Source: Brevundimonas goettingensis | Lineage (GTDB): Bacteria; Pseudomonadota; Alphaproteobacteria; Caulobacterales; Caulobacteraceae | Assembly: GCF_017487405.1 (NCBI RefSeq) | Contig: NZ_CP062222.1 | Coordinates: 1,659,001-1,723,000, forward strand | Length of the DNA: 64,000 nt | Reading direction: 5' to 3' | Part shown: piece after piece, positions 1 to 7,494 of the stretch | Numbering within the stretch: position 1 is the first letter of the stretch | Layout: each line of letters starts with the position of its first letter | Translations under genes and position numbers: made by a program | The notes under the pieces: model-generated | Told to the model about the DNA's origin: nothing | The model's database searches: none | Seen by the model: only the letters and a program-made list of their open reading frames with translations

Positions 1-1218
1 CCTCACGATCGCCGCCTGGGCGAGACCGGCGCCCGAGGGGATGAGCTCGGCCGTCTTGCCGATGTCCAGGGCTGGAGACCCGGCCCGCAGCCGGGCATAA
101 TGCTCGACGCCGCCGCCATCCCGGATCACCGCCCAGGGCGCCGCCCCGGCCTCGTCATGGAAGCCGGTCTTCACCACCACGCCCCTCACCCGTTCATGGC
201 CGAGCGCTCGCACCACCCTCGCTCCCTCCAGCCGCCGCTGGTTCAGCGTCCGGATGACGTCCCGCCGCGCCTGCAGGGTCCGCAGCTTGAGCTCCATTTC
301 CGCGTCGAGCCGGTAGCGACCTCCTGATCGCACCGCGAGGCCTAGCCCCTCCAGGTGCCGCAACCGTCCCCGCGTGAGGGCCGCCCACGCGTCGTTCGCG
401 CCGACGCCGTCATCGACCATGCCGCGTGCGTCGGCCGCCGCCAGCAACCGCTTGTCGAAGCCGGTGAACCGGTCGGCCTGGGTCTCCTTCCAGATCCTGC
501 GCTCCGCCTCGACCCGAGACAGATCGCCCAGCCGCTCCTGCGCCACCTCCTGGGCCCGCGCGCGGAAGCCGTAACCCATGTAGTCGCGCGGAATGACGAG
601 GTCCCGCCCATCCGCCCGTCGCCCCCGGACCAGCACATGGGCGTGCGGCTGATCGGTGTCGTAGTGACAGGTCGCGATCCAGTTCAGGTCCGGCTCGCCG
701 AGATCCGCCCTCACCCGGTCCATCACCGCCCGCACATAGGATCTGAGTTCGAGCCGATCGCCATGCTCGGGCGAGATGATGAACCGGAAATGATGCCGGT
801 CCCCACTCCACCCTGCCGTCGCCGCCTGCGGCCGGATCCCATCCCTCTCGCGGTCAAAGAACTCCGGTCTCGTGCCCTCGGCGCCGGCGCCGGAGCGACC
901 CAGATAGACGACATGCTTGGCCAGGGCGGCCCCGCGATCGACGCCCTTGCCGACATGGCGCGAGACCAGGGCCTTGACGATCACCCTCTGCCGGACGTCC
1001 AGCCTGAAGGCGCGTCCCGAGCGGTTCTGCGCCGCCCGGAGCACGCCTGACCGGTCGCCGAGGGCAAAGGCGCGCGAGCTCGCCAGACGCTTCAGCATGC
1101 CGTTCCTGACGGTCATCCGCTCGGTCTTCAGCCGAAGGGGAAGGCCGACCTGAACCTCGTCCCGCCCCTGTGCGGAGTTCGTTTCAAGTCGACCGTCGAT
1201 CGCATCCCGGATGAGCAT
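1..1218 (-). CDS. Relaxase / mobilization nuclease (DUF3363-type), 3' end outside window
   Basis: Predicted conjugative relaxase that would nick one strand at oriT and pilot it into the recipient. The reading frame is open from an ATG at 1218 to the left edge, so at least 406 residues are visible and the C-terminus is missing. The start is supported by GAAGGAGG eight bases upstream. Near residue 145 there is a HHFRFIISPEHGDRLE stretch, and about 50 residues on YDTDQPHAHVLVRGR, which carries the HxH metal-binding signature of VirD2/TraI-type relaxases. Family knowledge links this layout to alphaproteobacterial relaxases with a DUF3363 tail. A terminator separates it from the DUF2493 gene behind it, so it has its own promoter. 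The relaxase call is firm from the HxH motif; the subfamily is from memory. Confidence 0.85.
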   Translation of the reverse strand, partial: MLIRDAIDGRLETNSAQGRDEVQVGLPLRLKTERMTVRNGMLKRLASSRAFALGDRSGVLRAAQNRSGRAFRLDVRQRVIVKALVSRHVGKGVDRGAALAKHVVYLGRSGAGAEGTRPEFFDRERDGIRPQAATAGWSGDRHHFRFIISPEHGDRLELRSYVRAVMDRVRADLGEPDLNWIATCHYDTDQPHAHVLVRGRRADGRDLVIPRDYMGYGFRARAQEVAQERLGDLSRVEAERRIWKETQADRFTGFDKRLLAAADARGMVDDGVGANDAWAALTRGRLRHLEGLGLAVRSGGRYRLDAEMELKLRTLQARRDVIRTLNQRRLEGARVVRALGHERVRGVVVKTGFHDEAGAAPWAVIRDGGGVEHYARLRAGSPALDIGKTAELIPSGAGLAQAAIVR

Positions 1219-1493
1219 GGCCAGGCCTCCTTCGGGCCGCCGACGCGCCCAGGACAGGACGACTTGCGACAAGTCATCCAACGCCTCGGATCAGGCCGCT
1301 AACCCACGGACAGGATACGAGAAACGAAGACCGCCAAACACCGCCTTTTATCTTGCCCTCCACCCCTTTTGCGGATTTTCAGACATCGCCATCATATTCG
1401 CCGACATCTCATCACACGCGATCAAAGGCGTTCGCTCAAGACGTCGGAGGCGTTGTCGGAGCGGGTTTGCCGCGGGAGATTTCCGGATGACAG
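1219..1493. other. Intergenic region upstream of relaxase; candidate oriT/promoter
   Basis: No convincing gene. It is less GC-rich than its surroundings, especially 1340-1420. A perfect 6-bp inverted repeat with a 3-base spacer (GACTTG-CGA-CAAGTC, 1261-1275) lies about 43 bases ahead of the relaxase start. Relaxases commonly have oriT and an autoregulatory operator directly upstream, so this is the natural place for both; that is inference from position only. Confidence 0.35.
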
Positions 1494-1525
1494 AGAAAAA
1501 CCCGCCCGGCCGAAGCCGAGCGGGT
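1494..1525 (-). terminator. Rho-independent terminator behind DUF2493 gene
   Basis: Read on the minus strand, a GC-rich hairpin (arms ACCCGCTCGGC and GCCGGGCGGGT around a CTTCG-type loop, one mismatch) is followed directly by TTTTTC. It lies 24 bases beyond the stop of the gene ending at 1549 and isolates that gene from the relaxase downstream. Confidence 0.8.
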
Positions 1526-1548
1526 CGTTCCATCTCAGTCGTGATGTG

Positions 1549-2490
1549 TCAGGCGGCCCGGGCCTTGATGGACACGTGGCGGACGCCGTTTTCCATCGCC
1601 TTCTGCCCGAGGTTGAGGGCCGGACCGAACGGACGCTGCTCCTCCCGGACCCCGGCCACCGAGTGGACCAGCGTCAGGCAGACCTCCGGCTCGAGCGCGA
1701 TCAGGTCGTCGTTCGCCCGGAAGGGAGCGGCCTTGCCGTGGGTATCGAAATCCGCCCGCGCGAGGATCAGGGTGACCCCCTTCTGCTGGGCCCATTTGAT
1801 CGCGAGCTTCTCGGAGCCTTTCGCCCCGGTCGTCGCCAGAGCCATGTCCGGCCATTCCGACTTCGCCCAGTTCAGGGCGTCGAAGATCCGGCCCGCGTCC
1901 TCGGCGCTGTCGGCCGTCGGGGCTCCCCGGAAGGCGACCACCGGACCGCCCGGATCCGCCTCCCCCGAACGCCTTTGCCGGATCGCCCGGATCGCCTGTT
2001 TGGCTTCCAGCTGCGCCGCGGTCAGATGCGTGCCCCGGCGGCTCCCCCTCCAGGCCGTCCAGACCTCGCCGGTCGCGACCGTCCAGGTTTCGGAGGCCGC
2101 ATCCCGGATCAGCTCGCAGGCCTGGGTGGCCGCATCTCCGGCTCGGGCTTTCGCCGTCGCCTCCTGAAGTTCGGTGTCGGCGGCCTCCGATCCGTCGAAG
2201 TCCCGGTCCAGCGATCGCATCGTGTCGCGCGCCCGGTCCGCCTCACGTTCGATCCGCCCGGCCGCCGAGTGGAAGGCGCCGATCAACGCCTCCCCGAGGA
2301 TGGTCTGAAAGTCCTCCAGTGCGGAGTCGGAGATCACATCCACCAGCTCGGTCATCAGTGCGCGCCCGAGCTGGACCAGAGCCTCTTGCGTCGGATGCGG
2401 ACGCGGATCGCCGAGCGAAGCCGACAGGTCGTCGAAGGCGGAGTCGGACTTCGGGGTGAAGGCGGAGGATGAAGTGTTGAAACGGGTCAT
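1549..2490 (-). CDS. DUF2493 domain-containing protein
   Basis: Protein of 313 residues using the ATG at 2490, preceded by CAGGAATG. The C-terminal half contains VVAFRGAPTADSAEDAGRIF, then a segment about managing and retrieving a nucleotide-like ligand (TTGAKGSEKLAIKWAQQKGV) and an ILARADFDTHGKAAPF stretch. This matches the DUF2493/YspA-like SLOG-type domain common on alphaproteobacterial plasmids and integrative elements. The N-terminal half is helical and without recognised motif. The biochemical function is unknown; SLOG domains are thought to bind nucleotides. It sits between the relaxase and a hairpin-rich leader. An upstream in-frame ATG at 2529 is possible but lacks a ribosome site. 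Confidence 0.8.
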   Translation of the reverse strand: MTRFNTSSSAFTPKSDSAFDDLSASLGDPRPHPTQEALVQLGRALMTELVDVISDSALEDFQTILGEALIGAFHSAAGRIEREADRARDTMRSLDRDFDGSEAADTELQEATAKARAGDAATQACELIRDAASETWTVATGEVWTAWRGSRRGTHLTAAQLEAKQAIRAIRQRRSGEADPGGPVVAFRGAPTADSAEDAGRIFDALNWAKSEWPDMALATTGAKGSEKLAIKWAQQKGVTLILARADFDTHGKAAPFRANDDLIALEPEVCLTLVHSVAGVREEQRPFGPALNLGQKAMENGVRHVSIKARAA

Positions 2491-2882
2491 TGGAACATTC
2501 CTGGAGAATGCCGTGCGCCCCATGCGCAACGACCCCGGTCTTGGCCATATCGGGGTCCCCGGCAGTCACCGGAGCGGAGGGCCGCTCGCCCTTCGCGCAG
2601 GGGAACGGCGCAGCCGTTGACTTCCGGGGTGATATGACAAGATCGGAGGGCGTTGTGTGGGGGCAATGTCCTCGCCCCCTTCGGGCGAGGACGCCATTCG
2701 GCGCACGCTGCGCCGATGCGGACGGACGGCCATCCACCTTCCTCTCCGTCTCCGTAGGCGAGCCTACGGCGCCCCCGGGAAGGCCCATCCTGCCGGCGCC
2801 GCAGGCTCTTGGGACATCCTGTCCGATGGCGCGGCGGCAAGGCGGCGTGCTAGGTCGCCGCCCCATCCAGAACGGAGCCTCC
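2491..2882. other. Hairpin-rich non-coding region between divergent genes
   Basis: No gene supported. The stretch holds a series of inverted repeats: a perfect 10-bp stem at 2668-2677/2683-2692 (GTCCTCGCCC and GGGCGAGGAC), a 6-bp stem near 2699-2714 (GGCGCA/TGCGCC), a perfect 8-bp stem at 2752-2759/2762-2769 (CCGTAGGC/GCCTACGG), and a 7-bp stem near 2842-2864 (GGCGGCG/CGCCGCC). None has a T-run, so they are not simple terminators. Such stacked hairpins on a mobile element could be a single-strand initiation site or single-strand promoter; that is inference. Confidence 0.6.
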
Positions 2883-3104
2883 ATGGACAAGATCACCATC
2901 GCCGTGCTGCGGGTCCAGGGCGGATGGCGGGTCATGAGGAACGACCGCCGGGTCGGCCAATACGACTACCGGGTCGACGCCGAGGAGGCCGGGCTCGACC
3001 TGACCCAGCGACTTCATCGCGCGGGCCGCGACGTGGAGCTTCTGGTCCAGCAGGACGGCTCGCACGACGTCGAGGCCGTGATGGGCTGGCAAACCCTGCA
3101 CTGA
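2883..3104 (+). CDS. Small hypothetical protein (73 aa)
   Basis: Compact protein with a GGAG-type ribosome site just upstream of the ATG at 2883. It starts MDKITIAVLRVQGGWRVMRN and continues with a charged helix (VDAEEAGLDLTQRLHRAGRD) and a strand-like LLVQQDGSHDVE. The pattern resembles DUF2188-like small alpha/beta proteins, and the gene at 17134 has a similar size and opening (a GWAV-type strand followed by a helix), but I cannot assign a family. It lies directly downstream of the hairpin-rich leader, facing away from the DUF2493 gene. Confidence 0.6.
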   Translation: MDKITIAVLRVQGGWRVMRNDRRVGQYDYRVDAEEAGLDLTQRLHRAGRDVELLVQQDGSHDVEAVMGWQTLH

Positions 3105-3130
3105 CGGGCCGCAGCACGCCTCAGGATCGA

Positions 3131-3220
3131 TCAGGGCATCAGCCGCCAGGCGGCCGTCACCACCGCCGCGACGAGGACCGCGAACCCCGGACCGATAGCC
3201 AGAGCGCGTGTCTGGGACAT
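3131..3220 (-). CDS. Small single-pass membrane peptide (29 aa)
   Basis: Tiny open frame encoding MSQTRALAIGPG followed by one hydrophobic helix (FAVLVAAVVTAAW). Its ATG overlaps the TGA of the gene upstream in a TGATG arrangement, the usual sign of translational coupling, and this is the main reason to accept it. No function can be assigned. Confidence 0.4.
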   Translation of the reverse strand: MSQTRALAIGPGFAVLVAAVVTAAWRLMP

Positions 3221-3414
3221 CAGGCGGCGACGGGCCTGCAGTGGGCCTTGCAGCGGTCTCTCAGCGCCCGGGCCGTGGTCAGGCCGAACAGTTGATCCTG
3301 GATATTGGCGAACCCCTCGGCCTGAAGCCGAAGCTTGATCTCGCTGACGGTCTGGCATTCGCCGCCTTCAGCCAGCTGGTAGGCGCGTTCGAGGGTCGTG
3401 GGTCTGAAGGTCAT
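3220..3414 (-). CDS. Small conserved hypothetical protein (MTFRPTTLERA type)
   Basis: A 64-residue protein beginning MTFRPTTLERAYQLAEGGEC and ending with CKAHCRPVAA. Short proteins with this opening occur widely in Caulobacterales and sphingomonads; the function is unknown. It looks like a small helical domain (EIKLRLQAEGF, QLFGLTTARALRDRC). An upstream ATG at 3438 would add eight residues and has a somewhat better ribosome site (GGGATGAACC). The stop overlaps the start of the membrane peptide at 3220. Confidence 0.6.
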   Translation of the reverse strand: MTFRPTTLERAYQLAEGGECQTVSEIKLRLQAEGFANIQDQLFGLTTARALRDRCKAHCRPVAA

Positions 3415-3511
3415 GTGTGTTGAACGCAGCTTGACCATAAGGGTTCATCCCGACCGCTGTTCGCCGGTCTCCCCGCACCGCGATCGCCCCAAGGTCGCGA
3501 CGCAGCTCCGC

Positions 3512-3739
3512 TCAGGCGGCCACGTCGTCCTGCCACGCGTTGGGACGCCAGCCGCTCAGGAACGCCTCGAGGGCGACCTGCACGGGACCGCTGATGTCGC
3601 GCTTTCCGGCTTCCATATCCAGAACCCGCGCAGCGATCTTTTCCGGCGTGCCCGACAGGCGCAGGGCGCGCCCAAGGGTGAAGGCGTCCCAGCCCAGGAT
3701 CCGGCGGGCGAGTTTGAGTTCAGCGGCGGGGGACGACAT
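3512..3739 (-). CDS. Small helix-turn-helix (XRE-like) protein
   Basis: A 75-residue protein with GAGAGG ahead of the ATG at 3739. Residues 8-62 have the five-helix spacing of XRE/Cro DNA-binding domains: LKLARRILGWDAFTLGRALR, then EKIAARVLDMEAGKRDI and VQVALEAFLSGW. Several such small regulators occur on plasmid-like elements. A role as regulator of the neighbouring mobile-element genes is plausible but not shown. Confidence 0.6.
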   Translation of the reverse strand: MSSPAAELKLARRILGWDAFTLGRALRLSGTPEKIAARVLDMEAGKRDISGPVQVALEAFLSGWRPNAWQDDVAA

Positions 3740-3920
3740 GGGACCTCTCACGGCCCGGGGGGCCGAAGGCGGGCGGCTCAGATCGGCCACCCGGACAAAC
3801 AGATGCACGGCGACCTCGTCGAGGCCGCCGTGGTGACTTCGATAGGGGCGGAATGCAGCGAGCGCATGGCGGCGGCCCCATGACGGCGAGCGCAGGGCGG
3901 CGAGCGCAGGGCGGCGGATT

Positions 3921-4400
3921 TCAATCCAGGCGCAAGACAAACTCCAGACCGCGCCGGTTCTCGGGCGCCGGCCGATAGGCGATCGCACCGTGCCGGGCGC
4001 AGTAGGCGCCCCGCACGGCCTTCAAACCGCACAGGCTGAAGCCCTCGGCCCGCGGATCGCCCATGGGCCAGCGGCAGTCCCGGCGACCGACGGACAGCAG
4101 GGTCGCGAGCCCGGTCTCACGCACCGGGACATCCTCCGGCGTCGGGATCCTCGACCTCGTCTTCGCAACCGCTTTCAGCGGGAGGGGGCGCGCGGGCGGA
4201 AGCGGCCGCGGCTGGACCGGTCGCTTGACCGGCGGCGCCGGCCGGCCGGCCGACAGGCCCAGCCGATGGACCTTGCCGAGAACGGCGCTGCGCGTGATGT
4301 CGGCTCCGAGCGCGCGTGCGACCTGTTCGGCGGTCCGCCCCTGCAGCCAGAGGGTCCGGAGGCGATCGATGCGGTCCTGGGTCCAGACGGAGGCGATCAT
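3921..4400 (-). CDS. GcrA family cell-cycle regulator paralogue
   Basis: A 159-residue protein with the two conserved GcrA parts. Residues 6-50 form the N-terminal DNA-binding helix bundle (WTQDRIDRLRTLWLQGRTAE then SAVLGKVHRLGLS). After a proline-rich linker, residues 109-142 carry CRWPMGDP, C124, C134 and H137 followed by AY, the conserved C-terminal block that contacts sigma-70. In Caulobacter, GcrA is a sigma-70 cofactor that reads CcrM methylation at GANTC. Here the gene sits among mobile-element genes, so it is probably an accessory copy, not the housekeeping gene. GGGAG precedes the ATG. Confidence in the family is high; its target genes are unknown. Confidence 0.9.
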   Translation of the reverse strand: MIASVWTQDRIDRLRTLWLQGRTAEQVARALGADITRSAVLGKVHRLGLSAGRPAPPVKRPVQPRPLPPARPLPLKAVAKTRSRIPTPEDVPVRETGLATLLSVGRRDCRWPMGDPRAEGFSLCGLKAVRGAYCARHGAIAYRPAPENRRGLEFVLRLD

Positions 4401-4531
4401 GGGGAAACTCCCTGTTCAACGAGCCCGATCGGCTCGCCCGCCTCCGCCCTTCCCCCTCCTCCCGTTGAAAAGAGAAGGCGGCCCGACGCTCGCGCGCCGG
4501 GCCGCCCTGAGGCGTTCTGTGGTCGCCTCCC

Positions 4532-4951
4532 TCAGAAGGGGATGTCGTCGCTCAGGTCAGGGTCGTCGGTCAGGTCCGCGGCCTGGCCGCCTTGCGCCGA
4601 GGCCGCCGCCTCTCCGCGGTCACGCCGTTTCTTCAGGCGGATGTCGGCGACGATCACCTGCAGGTCGTAGTGTTCGACCCCATCCTTGCCGGTCCAGGTG
4701 TTGTTCTCGACATGGCCCTGGAGGACCACCCGACTGCCCTTTCTGGCATAGGCCTCGATATAGTTCTCGGCCGTGGCCGCGTTGAAGCAGATACAGTTGA
4801 AGCCGGTTGTGCGTTCGCCCGGCGTGCCGTCGGCGCGGCGGAAGCGGGTGGTTTCCAGAACGCGAAAGCTCGCGCGCTTCTTGCCGGAGCCGTGGGCGGA
4901 GAGGATGGACGGGTCGGCGGCCAGATAGCCTTCGATGACGAGGGTTTGCAT
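4532..4951 (-). CDS. ssb: Single-stranded DNA-binding protein
   Basis: A 139-residue SSB with an OB fold spanning residues 1-112 (MQTLVIEGYLAADP, FNCICFNAATAENY, GSRVVLQGHVENNTWTGKDG) and the acidic C-terminal tip DDIPF that docks partner proteins such as PriA and RecO. Likely coats ssDNA during transfer or replication of the element. AAAGGAGACTGAC precedes the ATG, almost the same leader as the paralogous gene directly upstream at 5357, suggesting tandem duplication and shared translation control. Confidence 0.9.
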   Translation of the reverse strand: MQTLVIEGYLAADPSILSAHGSGKKRASFRVLETTRFRRADGTPGERTTGFNCICFNAATAENYIEAYARKGSRVVLQGHVENNTWTGKDGVEHYDLQVIVADIRLKKRRDRGEAAASAQGGQAADLTDDPDLSDDIPF

Positions 4952-4979
4952 GTCAGTCTCCTTTGAGATGGGTTGAAGA

Positions 4980-5357
4980 TCAGGCGGCGGCCTGGTCGGC
5001 CGCGGTCCCGGCGTCCCGGTCTCCGGCCCGGTCCTCGGCCCGGTTTTCGGCCCAGTCCAGGACGATCAGGCGATGGATCACCAGCTCCTTGGCCGTCCGC
5101 TCCGTGCCGTCCTTGGCCGCATAGGCCAGATCGATGAAGGCGCCGGTGACGATGGCCTCGCAGCCCCGGACGAGCCCGCGGGCGATGACCTTTTCATTGA
5201 GCCCTTTCGACCAGCTCACGCAGTTGACGCCGACGAGCCGGTCCTTGCCGCCCGCATCGACGCCGCGCTTTTCGAGCAGGCGAAACACGGCCTTGCCGAA
5301 GTCGTCGGTGATCTGGGGGTCGGCCGCCAGTCGGCCGTTGAACATCATGGTCTGCAT
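4980..5357 (-). CDS. SSB-like OB-fold protein without acidic tip
   Basis: A 125-residue protein that starts MQTMMFNGRLAADPQITDDF, clearly related to the SSB gene 29 bases downstream. The OB-fold core is recognisable (VGVNCVSWSKGLNEKVIARG, GCEAIVTGAFIDLAYAAKDG), but the C-terminus ends TAADQAAA with no DDIPF-type tip, so it should not recruit the usual SSB partners. CAGGAGACTGAC precedes the ATG at 5357. It may be a DUF2815- or SSB-family accessory ssDNA binder of the mobile element. The two genes are probably co-transcribed. Confidence 0.75.
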   Translation of the reverse strand: MQTMMFNGRLAADPQITDDFGKAVFRLLEKRGVDAGGKDRLVGVNCVSWSKGLNEKVIARGLVRGCEAIVTGAFIDLAYAAKDGTERTAKELVIHRLIVLDWAENRAEDRAGDRDAGTAADQAAA

Positions 5358-5532
5358 GTCAGTCTCCTGTCGATCCGAAGCGCCCCGGGAGCCGATCTCC
5401 CGCGTTCCGCTTCGCCCCCGGCCACCCTCCCTTCGACCTTTTGCTCGTCTACCCGCGTACGAAACCGGACATTTCACACGGCTTTACAGTCTCTTAGGGC
5501 CTCTCGCCTTACGACGGTATCGGGAGCCCTTC

Positions 5533-7323
5533 ATGACCGCCACGCCGACCGCAGACGTCCCTGAAGCCCGTTCGCCGGTCCTCCACGGGATCGTCGCCTC
5601 GGGCAATATGCGCTACTGGATCATCGCAAGCTGGGCCCTGGCGCTGGCCACCACCATCCCTTGGATCGTCGCCCTGGCGTGGTTCGCCGGCACGACCGTG
5701 CTGGGCCTGGCCCGCACCGTGGTTGAAACCCGGATGACCACCTTGGAGCCCACCTTCCATGCCCGTCTGAAGCTGGTCGTGGCCACAGCGTCCTGTGTCG
5801 CCTGGGCGATCGCCCCCCTCCTCTCCTACTTCAGCGGTCACGACCATTCCCTGGCCATGGCCGTGGCCCTGCTCATGGCCGGCTATATGCTGGTCTTCAC
5901 CCAGATGCGCTCGGCGCCGCGCGAGGCGCTGATCGTCTCCCTGCCCTACACGGTGGTAGTGCTGATCCTGATCGCGGACCTCTGGGGCACCCGCAACTCC
6001 CTGACCGTTCTGGCCATGGCGCCGGTTCTGGGTCTCGCCCTGTTCATCAAGGTGGTCATCACCCGGATGAAGGACGACGAACTGGCCGCCGTGAACGCCC
6101 GTCAGGCCGGGCTCATCGTCGATCTGGAGGCCGCCCGCGACCGGGCGGATGCCGCCAGTGACGCCAAGTCGAACTTCCTGGCGATCATTTCCCATGAGCT
6201 TCGCACCCCGATGAACGGCGTCCTTGGGGCGGCCCAGCTGCTGGAGACGACCGATCTCCGGCCCGCCCAGGCCAACTATGTCTCGATCATCCGGCAGTCG
6301 GGCGAAAGCCTGCTCGTCCAGCTCAACGACATCCTCGACCTGACCAAGATCGAGGCGGGCCGGCTCGAGATTGATCCGGTGGCGACCGAGACGAGCGACC
6401 TGCTCGAGCGGCTCATCGGCCCCTTCCGGGCCCAGGCCGAGGCCAAGGGCCTGGACTTCTCGGTCGAGCGAACCGGCGAACACCCTGCGCTGGTACGGAT
6501 CGATCCGCTTCGCCTCGCCCAGATCACACACAACCTTCTCGGCAATGCGGTCAAATTCACCGATAGCGGCGAGATACGGGTCGCCACCCACAAGGAACGG
6601 CTGTGCGGCGACCGGATGCGCTACCGGTTCTCGGTGACCGACAGCGGGGCCGGGATCGGGGCCGAGGACATCCACCGTCTGTTCCAGCCCTTCAGCCAGG
6701 TTGACGCCTCCTCCACCCGGCGGTTCGGCGGCTCGGGCCTGGGGCTCAGCATCTGCCGGCGGCTGGCCCATCTGATGGGCGGCGAGGTCTCGGTCGTGTC
6801 GGCCCCCGGGGTCGGCTCCACCTTCACGCTCGAGCTGGAAATGGACGTCCTGGACTGGACGGTTCCAACCGCCATCGACGATGGCGCACCGGCCGGGGCG
6901 GCCGACGTCGCCGCGCTGCATGTGCTCATCGTCGAGGACCATCCTGTCAACCGCATGGTCCTCGAGGCCTGGATGGGCTCCGTCGGTCATACCTGCGCCA
7001 CGGCCGAGAACGGCCAGATCGCCCTCGACATGGCCGACCAGTCGCCCTTCGACCTGATCGTGATGGATGTGAACATGCCGGTCATGGACGGGCTGACCGC
7101 GACCCGTGAACTCCGGTCGCGCCCCGGTCCCAACCAGCAGACGCCGATCGCGGTCCTCTCCGCCTCGGCCCGGCCGGAGGATCACGCCCTCGGCCATGCC
7201 GCCGGCGCCGACGCCTATGTCGACAAGCCGGTCGACTTCGGCGCCCTCGCGCGCGTCCTGGCCGTCGCCCCCCTCGGTCGTGAAGCCGTCCAGAGCCTGG
7301 CGGTCCGGCAAGCCGCGGCCTGA
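5533..7323 (+). CDS. Hybrid sensor histidine kinase/response regulator
   Basis: A 596-residue membrane kinase. Residues 28-175 hold about six hydrophobic segments and no obvious periplasmic sensor domain. The dimerisation/phosphoacceptor helix has H221 in FLAIISHELRTPMNGV. The ATPase domain shows the N box (ITHNLLGNAVKF), G1 (DSGAGIG) and G2 (FGGSGLGLSICRR). A receiver domain follows at 462-580 with D512 in LIVMDVNMPVMDG and K565 in VDKPVD. The start at 5533 gives the membrane region at the N-terminus. No output regulator or phosphotransfer protein lies next to it. It faces the SSB genes across a 175-base gap. Confidence 0.92.
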   Translation: MTATPTADVPEARSPVLHGIVASGNMRYWIIASWALALATTIPWIVALAWFAGTTVLGLARTVVETRMTTLEPTFHARLKLVVATASCVAWAIAPLLSYFSGHDHSLAMAVALLMAGYMLVFTQMRSAPREALIVSLPYTVVVLILIADLWGTRNSLTVLAMAPVLGLALFIKVVITRMKDDELAAVNARQAGLIVDLEAARDRADAASDAKSNFLAIISHELRTPMNGVLGAAQLLETTDLRPAQANYVSIIRQSGESLLVQLNDILDLTKIEAGRLEIDPVATETSDLLERLIGPFRAQAEAKGLDFSVERTGEHPALVRIDPLRLAQITHNLLGNAVKFTDSGEIRVATHKERLCGDRMRYRFSVTDSGAGIGAEDIHRLFQPFSQVDASSTRRFGGSGLGLSICRRLAHLMGGEVSVVSAPGVGSTFTLELEMDVLDWTVPTAIDDGAPAGAADVAALHVLIVEDHPVNRMVLEAWMGSVGHTCATAENGQIALDMADQSPFDLIVMDVNMPVMDGLTATRELRSRPGPNQQTPIAVLSASARPEDHALGHAAGADAYVDKPVDFGALARVLAVAPLGREAVQSLAVRQAAA

Positions 7324-7494
7324 GCCGCGACCCCGGCCGGTCCGCCACAGGCGAGATCATCCTCCGGGTCTTTCCCACACCGCGGTTGAAGAGCGGGATT
7401 CGTCGAACCTGCTCTCCCTGACCGCCTCTTGGACCGGGCGCGCCGCGACGCCGCCCCGGGGACCCGGGACGGCGTCGCGGGAACCCGTCCTGCA

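Noticed and set aside
5509..7311. 600-residue minus-strand frame opposite the histidine kinase
   Set aside because: The plus strand has all kinase and receiver motifs; the opposite frame is Gly/Asp/Arg-rich without domains.
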